64,000 nt of DNA from Mycolicibacterium sphagni (GTDB lineage: Bacteria > Actinomycetota > Actinomycetes > Mycobacteriales > Mycobacteriaceae), in assembly GCF_013337765.1 (NCBI RefSeq), contig NZ_VBSB01000035.1, forward strand, positions 434,001 to 498,000, in the 5' to 3' direction. The first letter of the stretch is position 1. Every line of letters starts with the position of its first letter. The notes below the pieces were generated by a model. That model was not told where the DNA came from, searched no databases, and saw nothing but the letters and a program-made list of their open reading frames with translations. Both the position numbers and the translations under genes were made by a program. Below are positions 12,658-20,867 of the stretch, in pieces.

Positions 12658-13881
12658 GTGAGCCGCTACGAGCACGACCTGACGCTCGAACTGGACGGCG
12701 CCGTCGAAGTGCCACCCGCTGGGCGGGTCGCCGCCGGTGCCGTCCTGATCGTCGCGGTGGTGCTCGTAGCTCTGAACCTGCGCCCCGCGGTCACCAGCGT
12801 TGGGCCCGTCCTCGGCGATATGCAGCGAGCCCTTGGCGCGTCAGCCATCTGGGCCGGTGTCCTGACGACACTGCCCGGATTGTGCTTTGCGGGTGCGGGT
12901 TTGGCGGCCGCGAAACTGTCCCGCCGGTTCGGACTGGGTCGTTCGATCGGGATGGCGCTGGTCATTCTGATCGTTGGGCTCCTCGTTCGTGTGCTCGACG
13001 GCCCCTACGTCGTCATCGGTGGAACGTTGGTGGCGACAGCGGGAATCGCGGTCATCAACGTCCTCATCCCTGTGGTGATCAAGCAGTCGTTCCCCGCTCA
13101 GCTCGGGTTGATGACCGGTATCTACACGGCCGCGCTGCAGGGCGGCGGAGCGCTGGGTTCGGCGGTCACGCCGCCGCTCGAAGATGTCTTCGGTGGGTGG
13201 CGGCCGGCATTGAGCAGCTGGGCTGTGCTGGCCGTGATTGCGCTGCTGGCCTGGCTCGTCGCCGCGCGCCGCGTCGACGGTGCCACCGACGATTCTGCTG
13301 GTTCGGGCCAGCATCGCTCGCTGTTGAAGAATCGGCTGGCGTGGACCGTGACGCTGTTCTTCGGGACGCAGTCGATGCTGGCCTACATCATGATGGGCTG
13401 GCTGCCGGAAGTGTTCATCGACAACGGTGTGAGCAAGACGTCCGCGGGGCTGCTCGTCGGGCTGCTCTCGGTGATCGCGGTGCCGATCAGCCTGATCCTT
13501 GCCCCCATGTCGGCTCGCTCGACCCACCAGAGTGGGTGGATCGCCGCGCTGGGTGTGTGTGGTGTCGCCGGGGCGGTCGGCCTTCTGGTCGCTCCGGACT
13601 TCAGTCCGCTGCTGTGGAGTGTGCTGGTCGGCATTGGCATGAGCGTGTTTTCGTTGGCGCTGACCGTCATCGCGTTGCGGTCGCGCACTCCCGAAGACAC
13701 CGTGCAGTTGTCGGCGATGGCGCAGGGCTACGGCTATCTGCTGGCCGGCCTCGGTCCGTTCCTGTTCGGGACGCTGCATGATGTGACCGGCGGGTGGACG
13801 GTGCCGTTCATCATGGTGCTGGCCGTCTACGCGGTCCAGATCACTCTGGGCGTGCTCGCCGGTCGTAACCGCTACGTCTGA
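12658..13881 (+). CDS. MFS transporter, CynX/NimT family
   Basis: A 407-residue inner-membrane protein with about twelve hydrophobic segments. The first segment contains NLRPAVTSVGPVL, typical of CynX/NimT-type transporters (cyanate, 2-nitroimidazole and related small organic ions), and the loop between segments 2 and 3 has the MFS-like KLSRRFGLGR. The GTG at 12658 is the first base after the short divergent promoter. Likely regulated by the GntR protein next door; the substrate cannot be told from sequence. Confidence 0.88.
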   Translation: MSRYEHDLTLELDGAVEVPPAGRVAAGAVLIVAVVLVALNLRPAVTSVGPVLGDMQRALGASAIWAGVLTTLPGLCFAGAGLAAAKLSRRFGLGRSIGMALVILIVGLLVRVLDGPYVVIGGTLVATAGIAVINVLIPVVIKQSFPAQLGLMTGIYTAALQGGGALGSAVTPPLEDVFGGWRPALSSWAVLAVIALLAWLVAARRVDGATDDSAGSGQHRSLLKNRLAWTVTLFFGTQSMLAYIMMGWLPEVFIDNGVSKTSAGLLVGLLSVIAVPISLILAPMSARSTHQSGWIAALGVCGVAGAVGLLVAPDFSPLLWSVLVGIGMSVFSLALTVIALRSRTPEDTVQLSAMAQGYGYLLAGLGPFLFGTLHDVTGGWTVPFIMVLAVYAVQITLGVLAGRNRYV

Positions 13882-13919
13882 GTGTTGGAAACAACGGCCG
13901 GATCGACGGGGATGCACCG

Positions 13920-13925
13920 TACGCT
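13920..13925 (+). promoter_or_regulatory. -10 element, leaderless start of the esterase gene
   Basis: TACGCT followed by six bases and the ATG at 13932, with no ribosome site. Confidence 0.5.
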
Positions 13926-13931
13926 ACAGCG

Positions 13932-15125
13932 ATGCACGGAGTGCGTTCCTACGTCCGGTGGGCGGCGAGAGCCAAGCCAGGTGACTACGTGATCGCACTG
14001 AGCGCCGCGGCAGCGTCGGTGCCGATCATCGGACGTCATCTCGAGGTAGTTGCTGGGTTTACCGCTCTCGGCGTGGGTGGTCGGCGCTACCTATCGAGCA
14101 TCGGCGCCGGGATGACGCGGGCACGGTTGCGCCCCGGCAGCGCCGAGGAGCGAAATGCCCAGCGCGCCTTGACACCCAGCCTGTTGACCGAGGCGTTGGG
14201 CGGTGTCGTCACCGCTGAGGAGCTCGCCCAGCCTTGGCCGGCACACCGGGATCACGCGCCGTTTCTGAAGGCGCCCGGCCAGCGGCGATACGTGTACCGC
14301 TCGTCGGTGCGTTATGGCGACAGCTCAGGTCAGCTGCTCGACGTCTGGAGGAGTCCGGAGTCGATCCAGAGTCCGGCTCCAGTGCTCGTCTTCGTGCCCG
14401 GCGGTGCATGGGTGTTCGGCCGCCGGGAGTTGCAGGGCCACGCGTTGATGGCGCACCTGGCGCGTCGAGGGTGGGTGTGCCTGTCCATTCAGTACGGGTC
14501 GAGCCCGCGGCACCGCTGGCCGCGCCAGATCACCGATGTCAAAGCTGCGATCGCGTGGGCACGGGCCAATGTCCAGGACTTCGGTGGTGATCCGAATTTC
14601 GTTGCCGTCGCCGGGTGTTCAGCAGGGGGTCATTTGGCGACCCTGGCCGGGCTGACGGACAGCGACCCGCAATGGCAGACGGAACTTCCCGCGGACGCCG
14701 ATACCTCCGTCGACGCGGTGGTCAGCGTGTACGGCCTGTACGACTGGCACGACCGCAGCACGCCCGAGCGCGACCGGTTCTTGGAGTTCCTCGAGCGTGT
14801 GGTGGTGCAGCGCACGCAGGAGCGTCGGCCTGAGGTCTTTCGTGCGGCATCGCCGATGCAACGTGTGCACTCATCGGCGCCACCATTCTTGGCGATCCAC
14901 GGGAGCAACGACGGTTTGATCCCCGTTGATGAGGCCCGTGGATTCGTCGAACGGCTGCGGTCGGTATCCGAGTCACCCGTGTGCTATATCGAATTGCCCG
15001 GCGTTGGACACGGTTTCGACCTCATCGACGGCACGCGCACGGCGCCGGTGGTCGCCGCCATCGGCCGATTCCTCCACTACGCCCACCAGGATCAACGCCA
15101 CGGCAGGACCACGTCGGCAATCTGA
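13932..15125 (+). CDS. Alpha/beta-hydrolase esterase, hormone-sensitive-lipase (Lip) family
   Basis: A 397-residue hydrolase of the type found as the numerous Lip esterases of mycobacteria. An N-terminal region of about 130 residues precedes the fold. The oxyanion region is VPGGAWVFG (usually HGG), the nucleophile elbow is GCSAGG near residue 235, the acid is in GSNDGLIP and the histidine in GVGHGFD near residue 360. Substrates are probably short- or medium-chain esters; location is likely cytosolic or membrane-associated. It reads in the same direction as the nitronate monooxygenase gene 13 bases downstream, suggesting co-transcription. Confidence 0.88.
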   Translation: MHGVRSYVRWAARAKPGDYVIALSAAAASVPIIGRHLEVVAGFTALGVGGRRYLSSIGAGMTRARLRPGSAEERNAQRALTPSLLTEALGGVVTAEELAQPWPAHRDHAPFLKAPGQRRYVYRSSVRYGDSSGQLLDVWRSPESIQSPAPVLVFVPGGAWVFGRRELQGHALMAHLARRGWVCLSIQYGSSPRHRWPRQITDVKAAIAWARANVQDFGGDPNFVAVAGCSAGGHLATLAGLTDSDPQWQTELPADADTSVDAVVSVYGLYDWHDRSTPERDRFLEFLERVVVQRTQERRPEVFRAASPMQRVHSSAPPFLAIHGSNDGLIPVDEARGFVERLRSVSESPVCYIELPGVGHGFDLIDGTRTAPVVAAIGRFLHYAHQDQRHGRTTSAI

Positions 15126-15138
15126 AACGGAGTGTGTC

Positions 15139-16074
15139 GTGGGTGCGGTGACGACGGACTGGTCGCGCTCCATCGGAATCGACGTGCCGATCGTCAACGC
15201 CCCGATGGGCGGCGTCGCCGGAGGCGCATTGGCCGCGGCGGTGTCCCGCGCCGGTGGCCTCGGCATGGTCGGGATGGGAAGCTCGGCCACCGCCGAGCGC
15301 CTGGTTGTGGAGCTTCAGCACGTGTCAAAGCTGGATCGCCCCTTCGGAATTGGCCTGGTGGACTGGGTGGCGGCCAGCCGGCCGGACCTGCTCACGACGG
15401 CACTTGCCGCAGCCCCGGCGCTGTTGTGCGTCAGCTTCGGTGAGACCTGGGAGTGGGTCTCGCATGCGCACGATGCGGGCGTGATTACCGCAACTCAGGT
15501 CAGTGATGTGGCCAGCGCCGAGCGCGCGGTCGAGGCCGGTGTCGACGTGCTGATCGCCCGCGGTGCGGAAGGCGGCGGTCACGGCCAACCGCTGGTCGGA
15601 ACCTTGCCGCTGCTGACCGCGCTGCTCGACCGCGTGCCGGTACCGGTGTTGGCGGGCGGAGGAATTGGTTCTGGGCGAGGGGTGGCCGCCGTTCTCGCCG
15701 CCGGTGCCTCGGCGGCGTGGGTCGGCACTGCGTTCTGCGTATGCCCCGAATCGCTGCTGTGCGATAAGGCGCGTGCAGCGATGCTGGCAGCAGGGGAGAC
15801 CGATACGGTCACCACTCGGGTTTTCGATATCGCGCTGGGATATCCGTGGCCAGCGCAGCTGCCAGAACGGGTGTTACGCAATAGCTTTAGTGATCAATGG
15901 GATGGTGACGAGGCCGCGCTGAGCGTCGATGGCGGTGCCGCCGCCGAGCTGGCGAAGGCGATCGAAGCCGAGGATTTCTCTGTGGCGCCGATCAATGCCG
16001 GGCAGGGTGTCGGTGAGCTGGTAGAGGTCCGGTCGGTCGCCGACGTGATCGCAAAGCTGACTACGCGGGATTGA
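15139..16074 (+). CDS. Nitronate monooxygenase family FMN enzyme
   Basis: A 311-residue TIM-barrel flavoprotein of the 2-nitropropane dioxygenase/nitronate monooxygenase family. Typical features are the start IDVPIVNAPMGGVAGG, GAEGGGHGQ around residue 150 with the active-site histidine region, and the FMN phosphate loop LAGGGIGSGRG followed by GTAF. The family oxidises alkyl nitronates or acts on other small molecules; the substrate is unknown. The GTG at 15139 with GGAG upstream avoids overlap with the esterase gene, although the frame is open 71 codons further upstream. Confidence 0.85.
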   Translation: MGAVTTDWSRSIGIDVPIVNAPMGGVAGGALAAAVSRAGGLGMVGMGSSATAERLVVELQHVSKLDRPFGIGLVDWVAASRPDLLTTALAAAPALLCVSFGETWEWVSHAHDAGVITATQVSDVASAERAVEAGVDVLIARGAEGGGHGQPLVGTLPLLTALLDRVPVPVLAGGGIGSGRGVAAVLAAGASAAWVGTAFCVCPESLLCDKARAAMLAAGETDTVTTRVFDIALGYPWPAQLPERVLRNSFSDQWDGDEAALSVDGGAAAELAKAIEAEDFSVAPINAGQGVGELVEVRSVADVIAKLTTRD

Positions 16075-16312
16075 ACGCCTGCTTGGGAATGGTCAGCGGC
16101 AGCTCCACCGAACTCACCAGGCCCGGTTCGGCCGCCACCACATAGGGCACCGCGTTCACGACACGCATTGCGGTGGCCACCATTGCGCCCGCGCCCGACG
16201 TCATCGATTCGATGCCGGCCTTCTTGCGGTCGCGCAGTGCGCCGTACCATTGCACCTCCGCCCAGCTGACCAGATGTTTGGTAAACGGTAGCAGAACGCT
16301 GGTCAGGCGCAT
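16061..16312 (-). pseudogene. C-terminal remnant of a dihydrodipicolinate-reductase-like dehydrogenase
   Basis: An 83-codon frame whose end (TAMRVVNAVPYVVAAEPGLV, then LPLTIP) resembles the C-terminus of actinobacterial NAD(P)H-dependent amine-dehydrogenase/DapB-like proteins of about 350 residues. The Rossmann domain that should precede it is absent: upstream lies the promoter of the aldehyde dehydrogenase gene. It overlaps the end of the nitronate monooxygenase gene by 14 bases. Either a truncated relic or a small unrelated protein; the family link is from memory of the C-terminal motif only. Confidence 0.45.
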
Positions 16313-16356
16313 GCCGCTCTATCGTTGACGACGAGTGAGGGACTGGGTAGGGTCCG

Positions 16357-16375
16357 AACAAAAATTAGGTTTGTT
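16357..16375. promoter_or_regulatory. Candidate operator upstream of the aldehyde dehydrogenase operon
   Basis: AACAAA-N7-TTTGTT inverted repeat in an AT-rich patch 19 bases before the ATG at 16394, within otherwise GC-rich sequence. A weak outer CGAA/TTCG match extends it. The binding protein is not known. Confidence 0.4.
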
Positions 16376-16393
16376 ATTCGATGGGCAGAGATA

Positions 16394-17869
16394 ATGGCTG
16401 ACACGCGCTTTGAGCCGAAGATGATGATCGACGGCAAGCTCGTCGACGGTGAGGCCGGCACCTTCACCAACATCAACCCGGCGACCGAAGAGGTCCTCGG
16501 GGAGGTGGCCGACGCGTCGAAGGCGGATATGCACCGCGCTATCGACGCGGCGCGGCGGGCCTTCGATGACACCGATTGGGCCACCAACCACGCCTTCCGG
16601 CAGAAGTGCCTGCTGCAGTTGCAGGACGCGCTGGAAGGCGAACGGGAAGAGCTGCGTGAGGAACTCATCCGCGAGGTCGGCTGCCCGCGTGCCATCACCC
16701 ACGGACCGCAGCTCGATGCGCCGCTCGCGGACGCGCTGCGCTACCCGGCCCAGCTGATCGACGAATACGCTTGGGAGACCTCGCTGGGTGACACCGTCGT
16801 GTCGGTCACCGGCGTCAACACCACCCGCAAGGTCTGGCGTGAACCGGTCGGCGTCGTCGGCGCGATCGTCCCGTGGAACTTCCCCTTCGAAGTCACCATC
16901 CAGAAGATCGGTCAGGCGCTCGGCACCGGCAACACGATCATCCTCAAGCCGGCGCCCAACACGCCGTTCAACGCGACCCGGCTGGGCCGGCTGATCGCCG
17001 AGAACACCGATATCCCGCCGGGCGTGGTCAACGTCGTCACCGCGTCGGACCATTTTGTCGGGGAGGAACTCACGCTCTCGCCCAAGGTCGACATGATCTC
17101 GTTCACCGGCTCGACCGTGGTCGGCCAGCGGATCATGGAAAAGGGCGCCGCGACCATGAAGCGGCTGTTCCTCGAACTCGGCGGCAAATCCGCGACTATC
17201 GTTCTGGAGGACGCCGACTTCGCGCTCGGATGCATGATGGGCATCGCCCCCTGTATGCACGCCGGCCAGGGCTGCGCCAACCCCACCCGGTTGCTTCTGC
17301 CCCGGTCGCGCTACGAGGAGGGCGTCGAGATTCTTCGCGGCATCTACGAGGGTGTCGCGGCCGGTGATCCGCAAGACCCGGGCACCCTGTGCGGCCCGGT
17401 GATCTCCGACCCGCAACGCAGCCGCATCCGCGGCTACATCCAGAAGGGTGTCGAGGAGGGGGCCACCCTGCTCGTCGGTGGCGCCGAGGCACCCGAGGGG
17501 CTCGATAAGGGATATTTCGTCAAGCCAACGCTTTTCGTCAACGTCGACAACTCCATGACGATCGCGCAGGAAGAGATCTTCGGGCCAGTACTCTCGGTGA
17601 TCCCGTTCGACGACGAGGACGACGCCGTACGCATCGCCAACGACAGCCCCTACGGTCTGGCCGGAAACGTCATGGCGGGCACGCTGGATCGGGCGCTGTC
17701 GGTGGCCCGCCGCCTTCGGGCGGGGTTCATCGGCTTGAACGGCACCGCCGGATACGGCGCGGATACGCCGTTCGGCGGATACAAGGCCAGCGGCGTGGGC
17801 CGGCAGAACGGCACCGCCGGATTCGACCAGTACACCGAGATCAAATCGGTTGCCTACCCAGCGATTTGA
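16394..17869 (+). CDS. NAD-dependent aldehyde dehydrogenase (AldA-like)
   Basis: A 491-residue aldehyde dehydrogenase that oxidises an aldehyde to the acid. Visible motifs: WNFPFEVTIQKIGQ (cofactor region near residue 157), FTGSTVVGQ (Rossmann glycine), ELGGKSA with the catalytic Glu near residue 260, and GQGCANPTR with the nucleophile Cys near residue 295. It leads an operon with a P450 12 bases downstream and an SDR, an arrangement close to M. tuberculosis aldA (Rv0768)/Rv0769 with its neighbouring P450 genes, though this copy sits at a different locus. The ATG at 16394 aligns with family starts; the frame extends 23 codons upstream. Confidence 0.9.
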   Translation: MADTRFEPKMMIDGKLVDGEAGTFTNINPATEEVLGEVADASKADMHRAIDAARRAFDDTDWATNHAFRQKCLLQLQDALEGEREELREELIREVGCPRAITHGPQLDAPLADALRYPAQLIDEYAWETSLGDTVVSVTGVNTTRKVWREPVGVVGAIVPWNFPFEVTIQKIGQALGTGNTIILKPAPNTPFNATRLGRLIAENTDIPPGVVNVVTASDHFVGEELTLSPKVDMISFTGSTVVGQRIMEKGAATMKRLFLELGGKSATIVLEDADFALGCMMGIAPCMHAGQGCANPTRLLLPRSRYEEGVEILRGIYEGVAAGDPQDPGTLCGPVISDPQRSRIRGYIQKGVEEGATLLVGGAEAPEGLDKGYFVKPTLFVNVDNSMTIAQEEIFGPVLSVIPFDDEDDAVRIANDSPYGLAGNVMAGTLDRALSVARRLRAGFIGLNGTAGYGADTPFGGYKASGVGRQNGTAGFDQYTEIKSVAYPAI

Positions 17870-17881
17870 GGAGTTTCTGTC

Positions 17882-19150
17882 TTGACCGATTTCGACGTCG
17901 TTGACTTCTTCACCGACGAGACGCTGGTACCCGACCCGTATCCGTACTTTGACCACCTGCGGTCGAAATGCCCCGTGACGCCGGCCACCGCCTTCAACGT
18001 GCTGGCCGTCACCGGCTACGAGGCGGCGCTGAGCGTGTACAAGAACCCTGCGTTCTCGTCGTGCGTCTCGGTCGCGGGGCCGTTCTCGGGCATGCCGATC
18101 ACCCCGGGTGAGACCGATGACGTCTCGGACCTCATCGAGCAACACAGCGCCAATGTTCCGATGGCCGAACACATCACGTCGCAGGACCCGCCGCTGCACA
18201 CCCGCACTCGCAGTCTGATGAACACCCTGCTCACGCCGAAGCGCCTCAAAGAGAATGAGGACTTCATGTGGCGGCTGGCCGGTCAGCAGCTGGACACGTT
18301 CCTCGCCAAGGGACAGTGCGAATTCCTGGCCGACTATGCAAAGCCCTTCTCGCTGTTGGTCATTGCCGACCTGCTGGGTGTGCCCGCCGAGGACCATGAG
18401 GACTTCAAGGCGGTGTTCGCCAACGAGACGGTCGGCGAGATCGGTTCCGAGGCGCCCACGTCGCACAACCCGCTGGAGTGGCTGAACGACAGGTTCTACC
18501 GCTACCTCGACGAGCGTCGGCGTGCGCCGCGCGAGGATGTGCTCACCGGGCTGGCGCTGGCGAAGTATGAGGACGGGTCGACACCCGATCTGGCCGATGT
18601 GGTCAATCTGTCGACATTCCTCTTCGCGGCCGGAAGTGAGACCACGACCAAGCTGGTGAGTTCGGCGGTGCGGTTCATCGCCGACAACCCGGGCTCCGAA
18701 CAAGCGCTGCGCGACGACCGCAGCAAGATCCCGGCGTTCCTCGAAGAAACCCTGCGGATGGAGAGCCCGGTCAAGGCGCACTTCCGGATGGCGCGCACGA
18801 CAACGACGATCGGCGACGTGACGGTCCCGGCCGGGACGACCGTGATGCTGCTGCCGGGCGCCTGCAATCGGGATCCCGACAAATTCGAGCAGCCTTACGA
18901 CTTCCGCGCCGACCGGTCGAACGTGCGCGAGCACATCGCGTTCATCCGCGGTGTGCACTCCTGCCCTGGCGCACCGCTGGCCAGGGCCGAGGGACGAATT
19001 TCGCTGAACCGGATCCTGGATCGCATGACGGATATCAGAATTTCGGAATCCGACCATGGTCCTGCCGAGAACCGGCACTACCAATACGAGCCGACGTTCA
19101 TCATGCGGGGGCTCAGCGAACTGCACATCACGTTCAAGGAGATCACATGA
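17882..19150 (+). CDS. Cytochrome P450
   Basis: A 422-residue soluble P450 monooxygenase. The I-helix oxygen motif is AGSETTT, the K-helix ExxR is EETLRMES, and the haem loop is FIRGVHSCPGAP with the ligand cysteine near residue 362. The haem loop departs from the usual FGxGxHxC: the first glycine is isoleucine. TTG start with GGAG nine bases upstream. The stop overlaps the SDR start by four bases (ATGA), giving a tight aldehyde dehydrogenase-P450-SDR operon likely to hydroxylate and then oxidise one substrate. Electron-transfer partners are not encoded here. Confidence 0.92.
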   Translation: MTDFDVVDFFTDETLVPDPYPYFDHLRSKCPVTPATAFNVLAVTGYEAALSVYKNPAFSSCVSVAGPFSGMPITPGETDDVSDLIEQHSANVPMAEHITSQDPPLHTRTRSLMNTLLTPKRLKENEDFMWRLAGQQLDTFLAKGQCEFLADYAKPFSLLVIADLLGVPAEDHEDFKAVFANETVGEIGSEAPTSHNPLEWLNDRFYRYLDERRRAPREDVLTGLALAKYEDGSTPDLADVVNLSTFLFAAGSETTTKLVSSAVRFIADNPGSEQALRDDRSKIPAFLEETLRMESPVKAHFRMARTTTTIGDVTVPAGTTVMLLPGACNRDPDKFEQPYDFRADRSNVREHIAFIRGVHSCPGAPLARAEGRISLNRILDRMTDIRISESDHGPAENRHYQYEPTFIMRGLSELHITFKEIT

Positions 19151-20028
19151 CCGGAAAGCTGGAAGGCAAGGTCGCTTTCATCACCGGCGCGGCGCGCGGG
19201 CAGGGCCGGGCGCATGCGATCGCGATGGCCAGGGAAGGTGCCGACATCATCGCCGTCGACATCTGCCGCGACATCCCGTCCAACCCTTACCCGTTGGCCA
19301 CCCCCGATGACCTGGCCGAGACCGAGCGCTCGATCAAGGAGATCGGCCGCCAGGTCCTGGCCAAGGTGGGCGACGCCCGCGAACGCCATGAACTGCGCGA
19401 TGCCGTCGAGGCGGGCGTGGCGCAGTTCGGCAAGATCGACATCGTCGTCGCCAACGCCGGAATTCTGCCGATGGCCATGGGGCGTGCGCATGACGCGATG
19501 TCCTTCGTCGACGCCAGCGATGTGGACCTGCTCGGTGTGATGAACACCGTCGCCGTGACCGTGCCGCACCTGCCGAACGGGGCGTCGGTGATCATCACCG
19601 GTTCGACGGCGGGGATGATCCGCGGGACCACCGACAATCCGAACATGGGTCCCGGCGGGCGCGGGTACGGCTGGAGCAAGCGCGTCATCATCGAGTACGT
19701 CGAAGAGATGTCACTGGCGCTGGCCGACAGGATGATCCGGGTCAACGCGATCCACCCGACCAACTGCAACACCCATCTGTTGCAGAACGACGGGATGTAC
19801 AGCATGTTCCGGCCCGACCTGACGCAAGCGGGCAAGCAGGCCACCCGTGAGGACGCCGAACCGTTGTTCACGCTGTTTCAGGCGATGCCGATCCCGTATA
19901 TCGAGCCCGAGGACATGGCCAATCTCGGCGTGTTCCTCGCCAGCGATGACAGCCGCTACATCACCGGACAGCAGATCCGGGTGGACGGCGGCTCACTACT
20001 CAAGTGGCCCAACGGCCCCGGGGGATAG
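19147..20028 (+). CDS. Mycofactocin-type short-chain dehydrogenase/reductase
   Basis: A 293-residue SDR. The cofactor loop TGAARGQGRAHA and the following EGADIIAVDIC match the subfamily whose members are thought to hold NAD tightly and use mycofactocin as electron acceptor. NANAG-type motif is VANAGIL; the catalytic serine lies in ITGSTAG and the Tyr/Lys in YGWSK. It probably oxidises the alcohol produced by the P450 in the same operon. It is followed convergently by the TetR gene seven bases away. Confidence 0.9.
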   Translation: MTGKLEGKVAFITGAARGQGRAHAIAMAREGADIIAVDICRDIPSNPYPLATPDDLAETERSIKEIGRQVLAKVGDARERHELRDAVEAGVAQFGKIDIVVANAGILPMAMGRAHDAMSFVDASDVDLLGVMNTVAVTVPHLPNGASVIITGSTAGMIRGTTDNPNMGPGGRGYGWSKRVIIEYVEEMSLALADRMIRVNAIHPTNCNTHLLQNDGMYSMFRPDLTQAGKQATREDAEPLFTLFQAMPIPYIEPEDMANLGVFLASDDSRYITGQQIRVDGGSLLKWPNGPGG

Positions 20029-20034
20029 GGATAT

Positions 20035-20694
20035 TCAGCCGGGCCGGTGCAGGAAGCCGTGCAGGGTCGCCTGCACCAGCTCGTCGATGATCGCCTCCCG
20101 CGACGGTGGCGTGTTCCCGAAGAAGGTCGTGCGCAGTGCGACCATGCCGACGATCATGGCCACGGTCGAATGTGCAGGCAGATCAGGCTGATTCGACCGC
20201 AACCCGCGCAGGCTCATCCCTTCGGCGCTGATCTGGCCGAGCACGGACAGTGCGCGCCGGATGTCGCCGATGCCGGACGCCTCGATATCGTCCTCGCTGA
20301 GTCCGTCGGCCGCGACGAAGGTCAGGACCAGTCCCTGATGCTCGACGAGAACGTCGTACAGCGGACCGATGAACTGGCGCGACAGCTCCACTTCGTCGGT
20401 GTCCTCGGGGACTATCGCCTGCCAGGTCTCCCGGAATTCGTCGAGGAAATTCGTGAACGGCACGACGAGGGCTTCCCGGAACAGGCCGGCCTTGGAGCCG
20501 AAATGGCGGAACAGCAGATATTCGCTGACACCGGCGGCCTCGGCGATCTCCCGGGTGGTGGTCGCGCGATAATCCTTGCGCGCGAACAGATCACGTGCGG
20601 CGTCGAGCAGCAGTCGGCGTGCTTCACCGCGCGCGCGTCGGCCGGCCTGGGCCTCGGCGGCGCTCTGTTTCTTGACGGCTTTTTGTTGGGGCAC
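20035..20694 (-). CDS. TetR-family regulator
   Basis: A 219-residue repressor-like protein with the N-terminal TetR helix-turn-helix at about residues 28-72 (FARKDYRATTTREIAEAAGV, SEYLLFRHFGSK). A ligand domain follows with no family assignment I can make. It is convergent with the SDR operon and divergent from the membrane peptide/AveC/P450 operon. A symmetric AT-rich operator lies in the 77 bases between the divergent starts, so it most likely controls that operon and itself. Confidence 0.9.
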   Translation of the reverse strand: MPQQKAVKKQSAAEAQAGRRARGEARRLLLDAARDLFARKDYRATTTREIAEAAGVSEYLLFRHFGSKAGLFREALVVPFTNFLDEFRETWQAIVPEDTDEVELSRQFIGPLYDVLVEHQGLVLTFVAADGLSEDDIEASGIGDIRRALSVLGQISAEGMSLRGLRSNQPDLPAHSTVAMIVGMVALRTTFFGNTPPSREAIIDELVQATLHGFLHRPG

Positions 20695-20731
20695 CGGAAT
20701 TCAGGATAGTCGGGCCTTGACCGCTCCCGAT

Positions 20732-20751
20732 GTAATAGTGTCCATTATTAC
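20732..20751. promoter_or_regulatory. TetR operator between the divergent TetR and AveC operons
   Basis: A 20-base imperfect palindrome, GTAATA-N8-TATTAC at its ends, with 16 of 20 positions symmetric (GTAATAnTGnnCAnTATTAC). It lies about 38 bases from the TetR start and 21 bases before the GTG of the membrane peptide. It is the most AT-rich stretch in the region and is well placed to repress both directions. Confidence 0.65.
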
Positions 20752-20771
20752 TGATTGCGGAAGGGGCCACC

Positions 20772-20867
20772 GTGGGCGCAGTAATCATGCTCGGCACGCT
20801 GTTGGGTCTGATCGTCTTGATCTTCGGAGTGGTCATCTACTTCGATCCGGAGGCACGGGACCGATGA
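20772..20867 (+). CDS. 31-residue single-pass membrane peptide
   Basis: GTG at 20772 preceded by AAGGGG encodes a 31-residue peptide. Residues 5-24 form one hydrophobic helix (IMLGTLLGLIVLIFGVVIYF) followed by the polar tail DPEARDR. Its TGA overlaps the ATG of the AveC-family gene (ATGA), so the two are translationally coupled. No family is recognised. It may act as a subunit or assembly factor of the AveC-like membrane protein. It is below the usual length cut-off of gene finders, so homologues may be unannotated. Confidence 0.7.
   Translation: MGAVIMLGTLLGLIVLIFGVVIYFDPEARDR

Noticed and set aside
14926..15138. An N-terminal extension of 71 residues for the nitronate monooxygenase
   Set aside because: It would overlap the C-terminal coding part of the esterase gene; the GTG at 15139 has a ribosome site and fits family length.
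16319..19126. An open frame of 935 codons on the minus strand opposite the aldehyde dehydrogenase and P450 genes
   Set aside because: The plus-strand genes have full catalytic motifs; the antisense product is His/Arg/Gly-rich without domains.
20576..20863. An N-terminal extension of 96 residues for the AveC-family protein
   Set aside because: It would run through the TetR gene's 5' end, the operator and the membrane-peptide gene; the ATG at 20864 overlaps that peptide's stop.
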